NCBI GenBank assembly: GCA_030917985.1
Contig: JAUPTR010000218.1
Location: forward strand, 1-5,446
Direction: 5' to 3'
DNA length: 5,446 bases
Source: Pseudomonadota bacterium
GTDB lineage: Bacteria > Pseudomonadota > Gammaproteobacteria > Burkholderiales > SCOH01
The notes under the pieces were generated by a model. It had not been told where the DNA came from. It searched no databases and saw only the letters and a program-made list of their open reading frames with translations. The position numbers were made by a program, and so were the translations under genes. This document shows, piece after piece, positions 1 to 5,326 of the stretch. The first letter of the stretch is position 1, and the number at the start of each line of letters is the position of its first letter.

Positions 1-121
1 AGCGGGATGAAGTGCAAGGAGCCCGGCGCGCAGAAAGCGAGACATATCATGAAGATAGGCGAGCTTTCGAGCACCGCGCGACGCCGCAATTCGCCCGCGC
101 AGCCAATAAATCAGCGCTTCC
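1..121 (+). mobile_element. Right-hand part of a MITE-like inverted-repeat element
   Basis: This stretch is the inner and right portion of a small non-coding element whose left end lies outside the window. Bases 1-34 recur exactly at 5290-5323. The right terminus at 105-121 is the exact reverse complement of the bases that open the other copy at 5268-5284. Joining the two views gives an element of roughly 143 bp with 17-bp perfect terminal inverted repeats and weaker subterminal ones (2-15 against 86-98). The terminus begins GGAAG, and the right flank TTAG fits the YTAR target reported for IS5. Mobilisation by an IS5-family transposase in trans is therefore possible, but this is inference. 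A short open frame crosses the element and continues into its flank, and it does not look coding. Confidence 0.72.
105..121 (-). repeat. Right terminal inverted repeat of the MITE-like element
   Basis: These 17 bases are the exact reverse complement of 5268-5284. The match continues two bases outward (to 123 and from 5266), so the true outer edge is uncertain by about two bases. The end reads GGAAGCGCTGATTTATT on the minus strand. Confidence 0.75.
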
Positions 122-135
122 TTAGGTCAGGCAAT

Positions 136-166
136 GCTGCGGGGCGCGCTGGACGCGCCTTGCAGC
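136..166 (-). terminator. GC-rich hairpin downstream of folB, possible terminator
   Basis: The inverted repeat is GCTGC-gg-GGCGCG, a five-base loop, then CGCGCC-tt-GCAGC, giving 6 bp and 5 bp stem blocks around a 2x2 internal loop. It lies about 50 bases past the folB stop on the folB transcript. A 12-bp perfect palindrome (GGCCTGCAGGCC, 169-180) sits between them. No U-tract follows on the minus strand, so it is not a typical intrinsic terminator. It may simply stabilise the 3' end or separate folB from the MITE. Confidence 0.3.
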
Positions 167-214
167 CCGGCCTGCAGGCCAATGGGGGCGTGCGTTGTTG
201 CCCGGTGCAGGGGC

Positions 215-571
215 TCAGCCGCGCTGGCCGCGCTCGATGGTGACGCCCACCCGTTTTACGCCGCGCAACATGCCGAGTTTGGCCACGCTGAGCTTCACCC
301 AGGGTGAGCCGAATTCGTTGAGAATGATGTGGGCGATGTGTTCCGCCAGCGCTTCCAGCAGCAGAAAATGCTGCTCCGCCAGGGTTTCGCGCAGCCGCTC
401 CACCACCACACCATAGTCGATGGTGTCGGCGATATTGTCGGTCTGGCAGGCGCGGCTGTCGGGAATGCCGAGTTCCATATCCAGTTGCAGGGTCTGCGGC
501 GCTTGCCGCTCCCATTCGTAGACCCCGATCAGGGTGTCGATACGGACTTCGTGCAGAAAAATGATATCCAT
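215..571 (-). CDS. folB: Dihydroneopterin aldolase FolB
   Basis: This is a cytoplasmic enzyme of folate synthesis. It converts 7,8-dihydroneopterin to 6-hydroxymethyl-7,8-dihydropterin plus glycolaldehyde, and family members usually also epimerise at C2'. The 118 residues match the usual family length. Visible family features are the opening MDIIFLHEVRIDTLIGVYEWE (Glu21 in GVYEWE), Tyr53 in IDYGVV, Glu73 in LLEALAE, and the catalytic-type Lys98 in LSVAKLGML, with the end VGVTIERG. The ATG at 571 is preferred over the in-frame GTG at 586 because it reproduces the canonical FolB N-terminus. Neither start has a convincing Shine-Dalgarno sequence. The gene diverges from plsY across 81 bp, a pairing also found in E. 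coli. A 17-bp palindrome sits 11 bases upstream of the ATG. Confidence 0.95.
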   Translation of the reverse strand: MDIIFLHEVRIDTLIGVYEWERQAPQTLQLDMELGIPDSRACQTDNIADTIDYGVVVERLRETLAEQHFLLLEALAEHIAHIILNEFGSPWVKLSVAKLGMLRGVKRVGVTIERGQRG

Positions 572-581
572 GCGTCTGGGT

Positions 582-598
582 AACACTGCCGCAGTGTT
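582..598. promoter_or_regulatory. 17-bp palindrome between folB and plsY (candidate operator)
   Basis: AACACTGC-c-GCAGTGTT is a perfect 8-bp inverted repeat with one central base, the size of a dimeric regulator site. It lies just upstream of the folB ATG and abuts the putative -35 region for plsY, so a bound protein could affect both genes. In folB mRNA it could also form a leader hairpin, although a one-base loop makes that weaker. No regulator can be named. Confidence 0.4.
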
Positions 599-623
599 GC
601 GGACAACATTATTCCCTTACAAT
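597..623 (+). promoter_or_regulatory. Probable sigma-70 promoter for plsY
   Basis: The -10 box TACAAT (618-623) matches the consensus at five of six positions. The only nearby -35 candidate is TTGCGG (597-602), a poor match with a short 15-bp spacer. Transcription would start near 630, giving a leader of about 22 nt before the plsY ATG. The palindrome at 582-598 overlaps the start of this -35 candidate. Confidence 0.45.
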
Positions 624-652
624 CGAAAGCCTCGAATTCTAGTGGAAATGCC

Positions 653-1258
653 ATGTCCGCGGTAGAAATTGCGTGTGTTGTTGCTGCATACCTGCTTGGC
701 TCGGTGTCGTTTGCCGTGATCGTCAGCAAGGGTTTCGGTCTGGATGATCCACGGACTTATGGCTCGAAAAACCCCGGTGCTACCAATGTGCTGCGCAGCG
801 GCCGCAAGATTGCCGCTGTGCTGACCCTGCTGGGCGATGCATTGAAGGGTGTGGTGGCTGTGTGGCTGGCTCGCCTGATTGATCCCTCGCTGATGAGCGC
901 CCTGGGCATTGCCGCGGTGGCGGTGGCGGTGGTGGTGGGGCATATGTGGCCGGTGTTTTTCCGCTTTGTTGGCGGCAAGGGTGTGGCCACTGCAGCCGGT
1001 GTGTTGTTTGTGCTGCAGCCTTTGCTCGGGCTGTATACCTTGCTGGTCTGGCTGGGCACGGTGCTGGCCACGCGTATTTCGTCAACCGGCGCACTGGCCG
1101 CTGGTGTTGCTGCGCCAATCCTTGCCTGGTGGCTGATGCCGGATTTGCCGTCGCAACTGGCGGTGCTGGGCATTTCGCTGCTGCTGATTTCGCGTCACCA
1201 TCAAAACATTGTCGGCTTGATCAAGGGCACCGAAGGGCGCCTGGGCAAAAAGGCCTGA
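653..1258 (+). CDS. plsY: Acyl-phosphate:glycerol-3-phosphate acyltransferase PlsY
   Basis: This inner-membrane enzyme transfers the acyl group of acyl-phosphate (made by PlsX) to glycerol-3-phosphate, the first acylation step of phospholipid synthesis. At 201 residues it has normal family length. The family motifs are present in order: GSVSFAVIVSK (16-26), GSKNPGATN (37-45), the GDALKG segment (61-66), GHMWPVFFRFVGGKGVAT (96-113), RISSTGALAA (141-150) and a C-terminal HHQNIVGLIKGTEGRLG (182-198). Hydrophobic helices lie near residues 3-25, 52-74, 82-101, 112-135, 148-160 and 163-180. Lys39 stands where many PlsY proteins have Gly; I recall this variant in beta-proteobacteria. The ATG at 653 has only a weak GTGGA upstream. 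It diverges from folB and is followed after 19 bp by the next plus-strand gene, so the two are probably one operon. Confidence 0.96.
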   Translation: MSAVEIACVVAAYLLGSVSFAVIVSKGFGLDDPRTYGSKNPGATNVLRSGRKIAAVLTLLGDALKGVVAVWLARLIDPSLMSALGIAAVAVAVVVGHMWPVFFRFVGGKGVATAAGVLFVLQPLLGLYTLLVWLGTVLATRISSTGALAAGVAAPILAWWLMPDLPSQLAVLGISLLLISRHHQNIVGLIKGTEGRLGKKA

Positions 1259-1264
1259 TTTGAC

Positions 1265-1270
1265 AGGGAG
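1265..1270 (+). promoter_or_regulatory. Ribosome binding site that fixes the start of the 257-aa gene
   Basis: AGGGAG lies seven bases before the ATG at 1278. It favours this start over the TTG at 1260, which is in frame but only two bases past the plsY stop and has no such site. Confidence 0.7.
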
Positions 1271-1277
1271 TGGCAGC

Positions 1278-2051
1278 ATGGGCTGGGTTGAACGCAAGCT
1301 GGATTATGCCGGCGGCCGGCTGGAAGGCTCGGTGGAGCACGCCGCGGATAAACTTTCGGGTGTGATCGAACAGGGCATCGACAAGGCCGGTGCCGAACTG
1401 CGTGACGTGCTGCGCGAGGGCAGCCGGGAGATCGATACCAAGCTCGACAAGATTTCGCAGGAGTTATCCAACCAGCGCTCGTTTACCAAAAACGATGTGC
1501 GCGAGCTGGTGGATTATGCCGCAGACCGTTTTGGCACCATGCTCGATGCGCGGGTGCAGACCGCCAAGGGCGAATTTGCCGCGTTGGTGGAAGAAAAAGT
1601 CGAATACATGAAAAACGAAGTCGATTCGTTTTTCATCCGCCGGCAGCAGGATCTGGCTCGCGAGCGTCGTCGCCTGCTGGCAAACGTGTTGATTGCGGTG
1701 CTGGCATCGCTGGGCGTGGCGGCAGTGTCGCTGGGGTATCACCGCGTTGCCGCCAGCCAGATCGACCTGTTCTCCACCTTCCGCATTGCCTTTGTGTCGC
1801 TCTCGGGGGGCTATATGGCCTACCTGGTGGTACAGATCGTGCGCAAATACCAGCGCATGGCCGAGCACCGCAAAGACCTGATGTTCCTCACCATGCGTTA
1901 TTGGGGCGTGTTGCGCCCGCAAAGCCTGTTCTGGCATCTGGTGCTGTTGTTCGGGATTGCCGGCGTGTACATCCTGCTGTTTTTCCCGCATCTGCTGTTG
2001 CAGATCGCCGGCGCCGAACGCCTGCTGGACTGGCTGAAACTGCCGCACTGA
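1278..2051 (+). CDS. Membrane protein of unknown function with long charged N-terminal helical region
   Basis: I do not recognise a named family. The 257-residue product has two parts. Residues 1-132 are highly charged and look almost wholly helical, with amphipathic or coiled-coil character (for example DKLSGVIEQGIDKAGAEL and EIDTKLDKISQEL), and they contain no Cys. Three likely transmembrane helices follow at about 133-154, 168-188 and 217-242, separated by a basic segment (RKYQRMAEHRKD, 189-200). There is no signal peptide, so the first transmembrane helix is internal and the N-terminal domain is probably cytoplasmic. It lies 19 bp after plsY, has a good ribosome binding site, and is probably translated from the same mRNA. 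An envelope or membrane-scaffold role is a guess from this position. The pattern also resembles small holin-like or apolipoprotein-like helical proteins, but nothing decides between these. Confidence 0.85.
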   Translation: MGWVERKLDYAGGRLEGSVEHAADKLSGVIEQGIDKAGAELRDVLREGSREIDTKLDKISQELSNQRSFTKNDVRELVDYAADRFGTMLDARVQTAKGEFAALVEEKVEYMKNEVDSFFIRRQQDLARERRRLLANVLIAVLASLGVAAVSLGYHRVAASQIDLFSTFRIAFVSLSGGYMAYLVVQIVRKYQRMAEHRKDLMFLTMRYWGVLRPQSLFWHLVLLFGIAGVYILLFFPHLLLQIAGAERLLDWLKLPH

Positions 2052-2157
2052 TCCGGCGGCCTGATTTTGCCAGCCACTTTTCCCGGGCAGCCTGTCGAAC
2101 TTGAGCGATCGTTTCTCCCTCTGGCGCAACAGATCAGTCTCAAGTCCGACCGGCTGC

Positions 2158-2168
2158 CAGTCTGACTG
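2158..2168. repeat. Short dyad CAGTC-t-GACTG
   Basis: This is a perfect 5-bp inverted repeat around one base in the gap between the membrane protein and the lipoprotein gene. It is the only structure I see in 2052-2180. At this size it could occur by chance. Confidence 0.2.
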
Positions 2169-2180
2169 ACCATTGGCGCT

Positions 2181-2218
2181 GCCTTGCATAAGCATTGCAT
2201 ACGGCTGTTTACTTTTTT
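2181..2218 (+). terminator. Weak hairpin plus T-tract, possible terminator of the plsY operon
   Basis: GCC-t-TGCA, a seven-base loop, then TGCA-tac-GGC can form an interrupted stem (2181-2205). It is followed by TGTTTACTTTTTT (2206-2218). The T-tract is the best part and the stem is weak. The location, about 130 bases after the last gene of the upstream unit and just before the next promoter, is sensible. The same bases carry the TTGCATA direct repeats, so the hairpin may be incidental. Confidence 0.3.
2184..2201 (+). promoter_or_regulatory. Direct repeat TTGCATA x2, 11-bp spacing
   Basis: Two identical TTGCATA heptamers start at 2184 and 2195, one helical turn apart. Their centre is about 60 bp upstream of the predicted transcription start of the lipoprotein gene, a position typical of class I activator sites. 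This is a candidate protein-binding site, and no regulator is identified. Confidence 0.3.
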
Positions 2219-2238
2219 AATGCCATTGGCTTGGAACT

Positions 2239-2247
2239 TGATACAAT
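2239..2247 (+). promoter_or_regulatory. Extended -10 promoter for the lipoprotein gene
   Basis: TGATACAAT is an extended -10 element (TG-n-TACAAT), with the hexamer at 2242-2247 matching the consensus at five of six positions. No good -35 lies 16-18 bp upstream, which fits an extended -10 or activator-dependent promoter. The predicted start near 2254 gives a leader of about 55 nt. Confidence 0.55.
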
Positions 2248-2259
2248 CTGCCGATGTCC

Positions 2260-2296
2260 TAACGTCGTTAAGAACGTGTGACGTGTTACGTTAACG
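2260..2296 (+). promoter_or_regulatory. ACGT-rich dyad in the leader of the lipoprotein gene
   Basis: The segment contains TAACGT (2260-2265) and its reverse complement ACGTTA (2288-2293). Between them are AACGT (2273-2277) and a tandem ACGTGT (2274-2279 and 2281-2286). An 8-bp palindrome CGTTAACG (2289-2296) ends against the ribosome binding site. In RNA the outer arms could pair and draw the ribosome binding site towards a stem. In DNA the repeated ACGT cores could bind a regulator just downstream of the promoter. Both are inference. Confidence 0.35.
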
Positions 2297-2299
2297 GAG
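2296..2299 (+). promoter_or_regulatory. Ribosome binding site for the GTG start at 2309
   Basis: GGAG lies nine bases before the GTG. It decides the start, since the next residues form a complete lipoprotein signal peptide. Confidence 0.65.
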
Positions 2300-2308
2300 A
2301 CTGTATAA

Positions 2309-5254
2309 GTGGGAAACTATCTGGGATGGCTGCGCCCGCTCGCAGCAATATTGTCTATTGCGATTGTTGTGTCGGGGTGTGTCGAAAATCCGCCTGCTGC
2401 AGAGAACGATACCGGCGACAGCCTGGCGCCCGGTGCGACCGAGCTGATTCCCAATCCGCGCAATCCGCTGATCAACGAAGCGGTGATCTTTATCGTGCGC
2501 TGCACCGGCAGCAATATCTCGCGCCGCTGGGAGTTTGGCGATGGTGCCACCAGCAACGCCATCTCGCCCAGCCACAGTTATTCCCGTGCCGGCACCTATA
2601 CGGTACGCGCCACCTGTTCCGACAGCCAGGGGCGCACGGCTTTTGCCACGACTGATGTGGTGGTGGGCGGAACAGCACGGCTGGATGCACGTTTTACCGT
2701 CACGCCGTCCAATAATCTCGCGCTGGGGGCCGATGCCACCTTTACGCCGGCGGCTTCCGGCCTCAACTACAGCTGGCAGTTCGGTGACGGCAGCAATGGC
2801 AGCGGCAGCCCGGCCAGTCACAAATATACAAGTTCCGGCAGTTATACAGCAGTGTTAGATGTCACGGATGGCCGTGGCAATTCTGCCCAGTCGTCGCAGA
2901 CGATTTCGGTGGCGGCACGCAATCCGGGTGTATCGCTGACGCCGGCCAACATCACCGGCCGTAACGGTAAGGCGCTGACATTTACGGCCAACGCCAGCGA
3001 CCCCGGTGGCAACAGCCTCAGCTACAACTGGGACTTTGGCGATGGTACGCAGCTGGCCGGCGGGGGGGCAACGGCAAGCCACAGTTATGCCACCAACGGC
3101 AATTATGTGGTCAGCGTAACGGTGGACAATGGCAAGGGAGGCACGGCCAGTGCCTCGGGTTCGGTGCAGATTGTCGACAATCGTGCTCCGGATGCGCCGG
3201 TCATCAATGTCGGCGAACATCAGCCGGTGGGTGAAACCATTCCGTTCGGCGTATCCAGCAGCGATCCGGATGGCGATACGCTGACTTATCTGTGGGATTT
3301 CGGCGATGGCCAGACCAGCAGCGCCAGCGCGCCCAGCCATGCGTATCCGGTGGTGGGGCAATACGTGGTGCGGGTGACGGTGACCGATGAACAGGGGGCC
3401 AGCAGCAGCGCGGCCGTCACCTTGTCGGTTGTCGATTTTGCCTCGGTGAGCGGGCGCCCATGTGTGGGCGTGCAGGCTGGGCAGGGGTGGTGCATGCAGA
3501 ATCCCTTGCCCACCCGCTATCGCCTGAATGCCATCGATATGGCCGACAGCAACAGTGGCTGGGCGGTCGGCCTGAACGGCACCATCGTCCGCACCGTTAA
3601 TGGCGGCGTGTCGTGGCTTAACCAGTACACAGGCACCTCGGCCGCACTCAACGCCCTGCGCACCATTGATGCCAACACGGCCTGGGCGGCGGGTGATCAC
3701 GGCGTAATCCTGAAAACCACCGATGGCGGCAGCACCTGGGCGCCGCAGTCTTCCGGCGCTTCGGTATCGCTGCAGGGGTTGACGGCACTCGATGCCAACA
3801 CCGCCTGGGCTGTGGGTGCCGAAGGGGTGATCGTCAAGACGACCGATGGCGGTGCCACCTGGCAGCGCCAGAGCAGTGGTGTGCCGGATGCGCTGACAGC
3901 CGTCTACGCACTTGATGCCAACCGGGTTTGGGCCGTGGGCGTAGCCGGCACCTTCCTGTTCACCAATGATGGCGGCGCCAACTGGGTTGTGCGGCGCACT
4001 GCCGCCAGCGACATTTTCCGCTCGGTGCACGCGGCCGATTCCAATACTGTCTGGATCAGCGGTGCCAGTGGCTCCAGCGGAGGCCTTGGCAGCCTGTTGC
4101 TGAAAAGCACCGACGGCGGCCTGAGCTGGACGCCGCAAACAGCGGCCAGCAATGAAATGCTCAACCGTGTGGTGGTGGCGGATGCCAGCAACGTCTGGCT
4201 GACCGGCGCCGACGGCAAGCTGTATCGCACCACCGATGGTGGCAGCAACTGGACGCAGGTGAGCAGCGGCACCACCAATACCCTCTACGGACTGGATCTG
4301 CTGGACGCCAACACCCTGTTTATTGCCGGTGACGGCGGCACGCTGCGTAAGTCGGCCGATGGCGGCACTAGCTGGACAGCGCTCAACAGCGGCGTGGTGC
4401 TGAATCTGCAGGCAGCAGCGGCGGCCAGCGCCAGCACGGTGTGGGCGGTGGGGCAGGGCGGCACGGTGCTGAAAACCACCGATGGCGGCAGCACCTGGTT
4501 GAGCCAGGCCAGCAATATCAGCGCCAGCCTGCGTGCGGTAGCCGTGGTGGATGCCAATACCGTCTGGGCGGTGGGGGAAGCCGGCAGCATCATCAAGAGC
4601 AGCGACGGCGGCGCCAGCTGGACTGCGCAGGTTTCCGGTGTCAGCGAGCCGCTGAATGCCATTGCTGCGCTGAATGCCAGCACTGCCTGGGTGGCGGGCG
4701 CCAACGGCACGTTGCTGTATACCAGCGATGGCGGCAATAGCTGGACAGCTCAAACCACCGGCGTCAGCAGTGCGCTCAACGGCATGCTGGTCAGAAGCGC
4801 CAGCGATCTGTGGCTGGTTGGTGCGGGTGGGGTGATTCTGCACAGCACCGATGCCGGCGCAAGCTGGGCGGCCTTGCCCAGTGGCGTTAACCTGGATCTG
4901 AATGCGATTTCTTCGCTGGACGGCAACACCGTGTGGGTGGCTGCCAAGGGTGGCACCCTGCTCAAGAGCGTGAATGCCGGCGCGGCCTGGAGCCGGATCA
5001 ACATGGCTTCGTTCGATCTGATGGCGCTGCGTCAGGTGGATGCCGACACACTCTGGGTGGTAGGGGATGGCGGCACGATTCGCAAGAGCAGTGATGCAGG
5101 CCTGACCTGGGTGGATCAGTCACGGCGGACCACCGAAGATGCCTCGGCGGTGTATTTGTCGCTGCTGACCGGCATTGTGGTGCAAGACAAGGACAATGCC
5201 TGGGTTGTGGGCCACGACGGCCTGATTCTGCGCACGGTGACCGGCGGCAAATAA
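2309..5254 (+). CDS. Large exported lipoprotein: four PKD domains plus fourteen Ycf48/BNR-type propeller repeats
   Basis: The 981-residue product opens with a lipoprotein signal peptide: a basic residue at 9, hydrophobic 10-20, and lipobox VSGC with Cys24. Val at +2 suggests outer-membrane sorting. Four PKD Ig-like domains follow (about 45-376), each with W-x-FGDG (74-79, 156-161, 241-246, 329-334) and a downstream H-x-Y. From residue 394 to the end it is built of Ycf48/BNR-like repeats of the form W-x-x-G-x-x-G-(10 residues)-DGG-x-x-W. Repeat tryptophans (Phe in the seventh) stand at 418, 459, 500, 541, 582, 630, 671, 712, 753, 794, 835, 876, 916 and 965. The only exported cysteines are 65 and 103 (within PKD1), 385 and 395, which suggests two disulfides. 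In photosynthetic organisms Ycf48 assists photosystem II assembly; the family also occurs in non-photosynthetic bacteria, where its role is poorly known. Adhesion, polysaccharide binding or assembly of an envelope complex are all possible. It has its own promoter and no obvious partner gene here. Confidence 0.93.
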   Translation: MGNYLGWLRPLAAILSIAIVVSGCVENPPAAENDTGDSLAPGATELIPNPRNPLINEAVIFIVRCTGSNISRRWEFGDGATSNAISPSHSYSRAGTYTVRATCSDSQGRTAFATTDVVVGGTARLDARFTVTPSNNLALGADATFTPAASGLNYSWQFGDGSNGSGSPASHKYTSSGSYTAVLDVTDGRGNSAQSSQTISVAARNPGVSLTPANITGRNGKALTFTANASDPGGNSLSYNWDFGDGTQLAGGGATASHSYATNGNYVVSVTVDNGKGGTASASGSVQIVDNRAPDAPVINVGEHQPVGETIPFGVSSSDPDGDTLTYLWDFGDGQTSSASAPSHAYPVVGQYVVRVTVTDEQGASSSAAVTLSVVDFASVSGRPCVGVQAGQGWCMQNPLPTRYRLNAIDMADSNSGWAVGLNGTIVRTVNGGVSWLNQYTGTSAALNALRTIDANTAWAAGDHGVILKTTDGGSTWAPQSSGASVSLQGLTALDANTAWAVGAEGVIVKTTDGGATWQRQSSGVPDALTAVYALDANRVWAVGVAGTFLFTNDGGANWVVRRTAASDIFRSVHAADSNTVWISGASGSSGGLGSLLLKSTDGGLSWTPQTAASNEMLNRVVVADASNVWLTGADGKLYRTTDGGSNWTQVSSGTTNTLYGLDLLDANTLFIAGDGGTLRKSADGGTSWTALNSGVVLNLQAAAAASASTVWAVGQGGTVLKTTDGGSTWLSQASNISASLRAVAVVDANTVWAVGEAGSIIKSSDGGASWTAQVSGVSEPLNAIAALNASTAWVAGANGTLLYTSDGGNSWTAQTTGVSSALNGMLVRSASDLWLVGAGGVILHSTDAGASWAALPSGVNLDLNAISSLDGNTVWVAAKGGTLLKSVNAGAAWSRINMASFDLMALRQVDADTLWVVGDGGTIRKSSDAGLTWVDQSRRTTEDASAVYLSLLTGIVVQDKDNAWVVGHDGLILRTVTGGK
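2441..3436 (+). other. PKD-domain stalk (four domains) of the lipoprotein
   Basis: Residues 45-376 contain four consecutive PKD domains of about 75-90 residues. The last two carry SDPxGxxLxYxWDFGDG, including DPDGD at 319-323, a typical acidic turn of this family. PKD1 has Cys65 and Cys103 placed to bridge its two sheets. Such tandem Ig-like domains usually act as extracellular spacers or carbohydrate-binding modules. Confidence 0.9.
3488..5251 (+). other. Fourteen-repeat Ycf48/BNR beta-propeller region
   Basis: Residues 394-981 are fourteen repeats with an almost invariant 41-residue period (123 bp). Exceptions are a seven-residue Gly/Ser insertion in the fifth repeat (about 587-593), one residue missing before repeat 13, and an eight-residue insertion before repeat 14. 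The last repeat stops after RTVTGGK, lacking its final W-strand. A matching strand (GWCMQNPLP, Trp394) precedes the first repeat, as in propellers closed by an N-terminal strand. Confidence 0.85.
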
Positions 5255-5267
5255 GCTGCCCTGTAAA

Positions 5268-5323
5268 GGAAGCGCTGATTTATTCGACGAGCGGGATGAA
5301 GTGCAAGGAGCCCGGCGCGCAGA
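5268..5323 (+). mobile_element. Truncated left end of a second MITE-like copy
   Basis: It starts 13 bases after the lipoprotein stop codon. Bases 5268-5284 are the left terminal inverted repeat, the exact reverse complement of 105-121. Bases 5290-5323 are identical to 1-34. After 5323 the match breaks: the first copy reads AAAGCGAGAC and this one AGAGCGTTGC, so at most a two-base deletion extends it to 5326. The remaining ~85 bp and the right end are absent, replaced by the 49-bp tandem array. It has the same orientation as the copy at the window start. Confidence 0.7.
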
Positions 5324-5326
5324 GCG

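Noticed and set aside
7..243. 78-codon open frame starting in the MITE-like element
   Set aside because: It runs through the element's inverted-repeat end into the folB 3' region on the opposite strand, has an Arg/Ala-rich composition and no credible domain.
571..586. GTG at 586 as the folB start (adds five residues MLPRR)
   Set aside because: The ATG at 571 gives the canonical FolB N-terminus and neither start has a strong ribosome binding site.
1260..1277. TTG at 1260 as the start of the membrane protein gene
   Set aside because: It lacks a ribosome binding site, whereas AGGGAG sits seven bases before the ATG at 1278.
1464..2195. 243-codon minus-strand frame opposite the membrane protein gene
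   Set aside because: It is antisense to a well-supported gene with a ribosome binding site and transmembrane pattern. The frame is Gln/His-rich with no motif.
2226..2243. Sigma-54 promoter TTGGCTTG-N4-TTGAT upstream of the lipoprotein gene
   Set aside because: The GG has correct spacing to the -12 element, but the essential -12 GC reads GA. The overlapping extended -10 element explains the region better.
2855..4843. 662-codon open frame on the minus strand inside the lipoprotein gene
   Set aside because: It is a shadow frame: GC-rich, periodic codons of the repeat gene on the other strand suppress stops. Its translation is low-complexity and shows no start signal or family motif.
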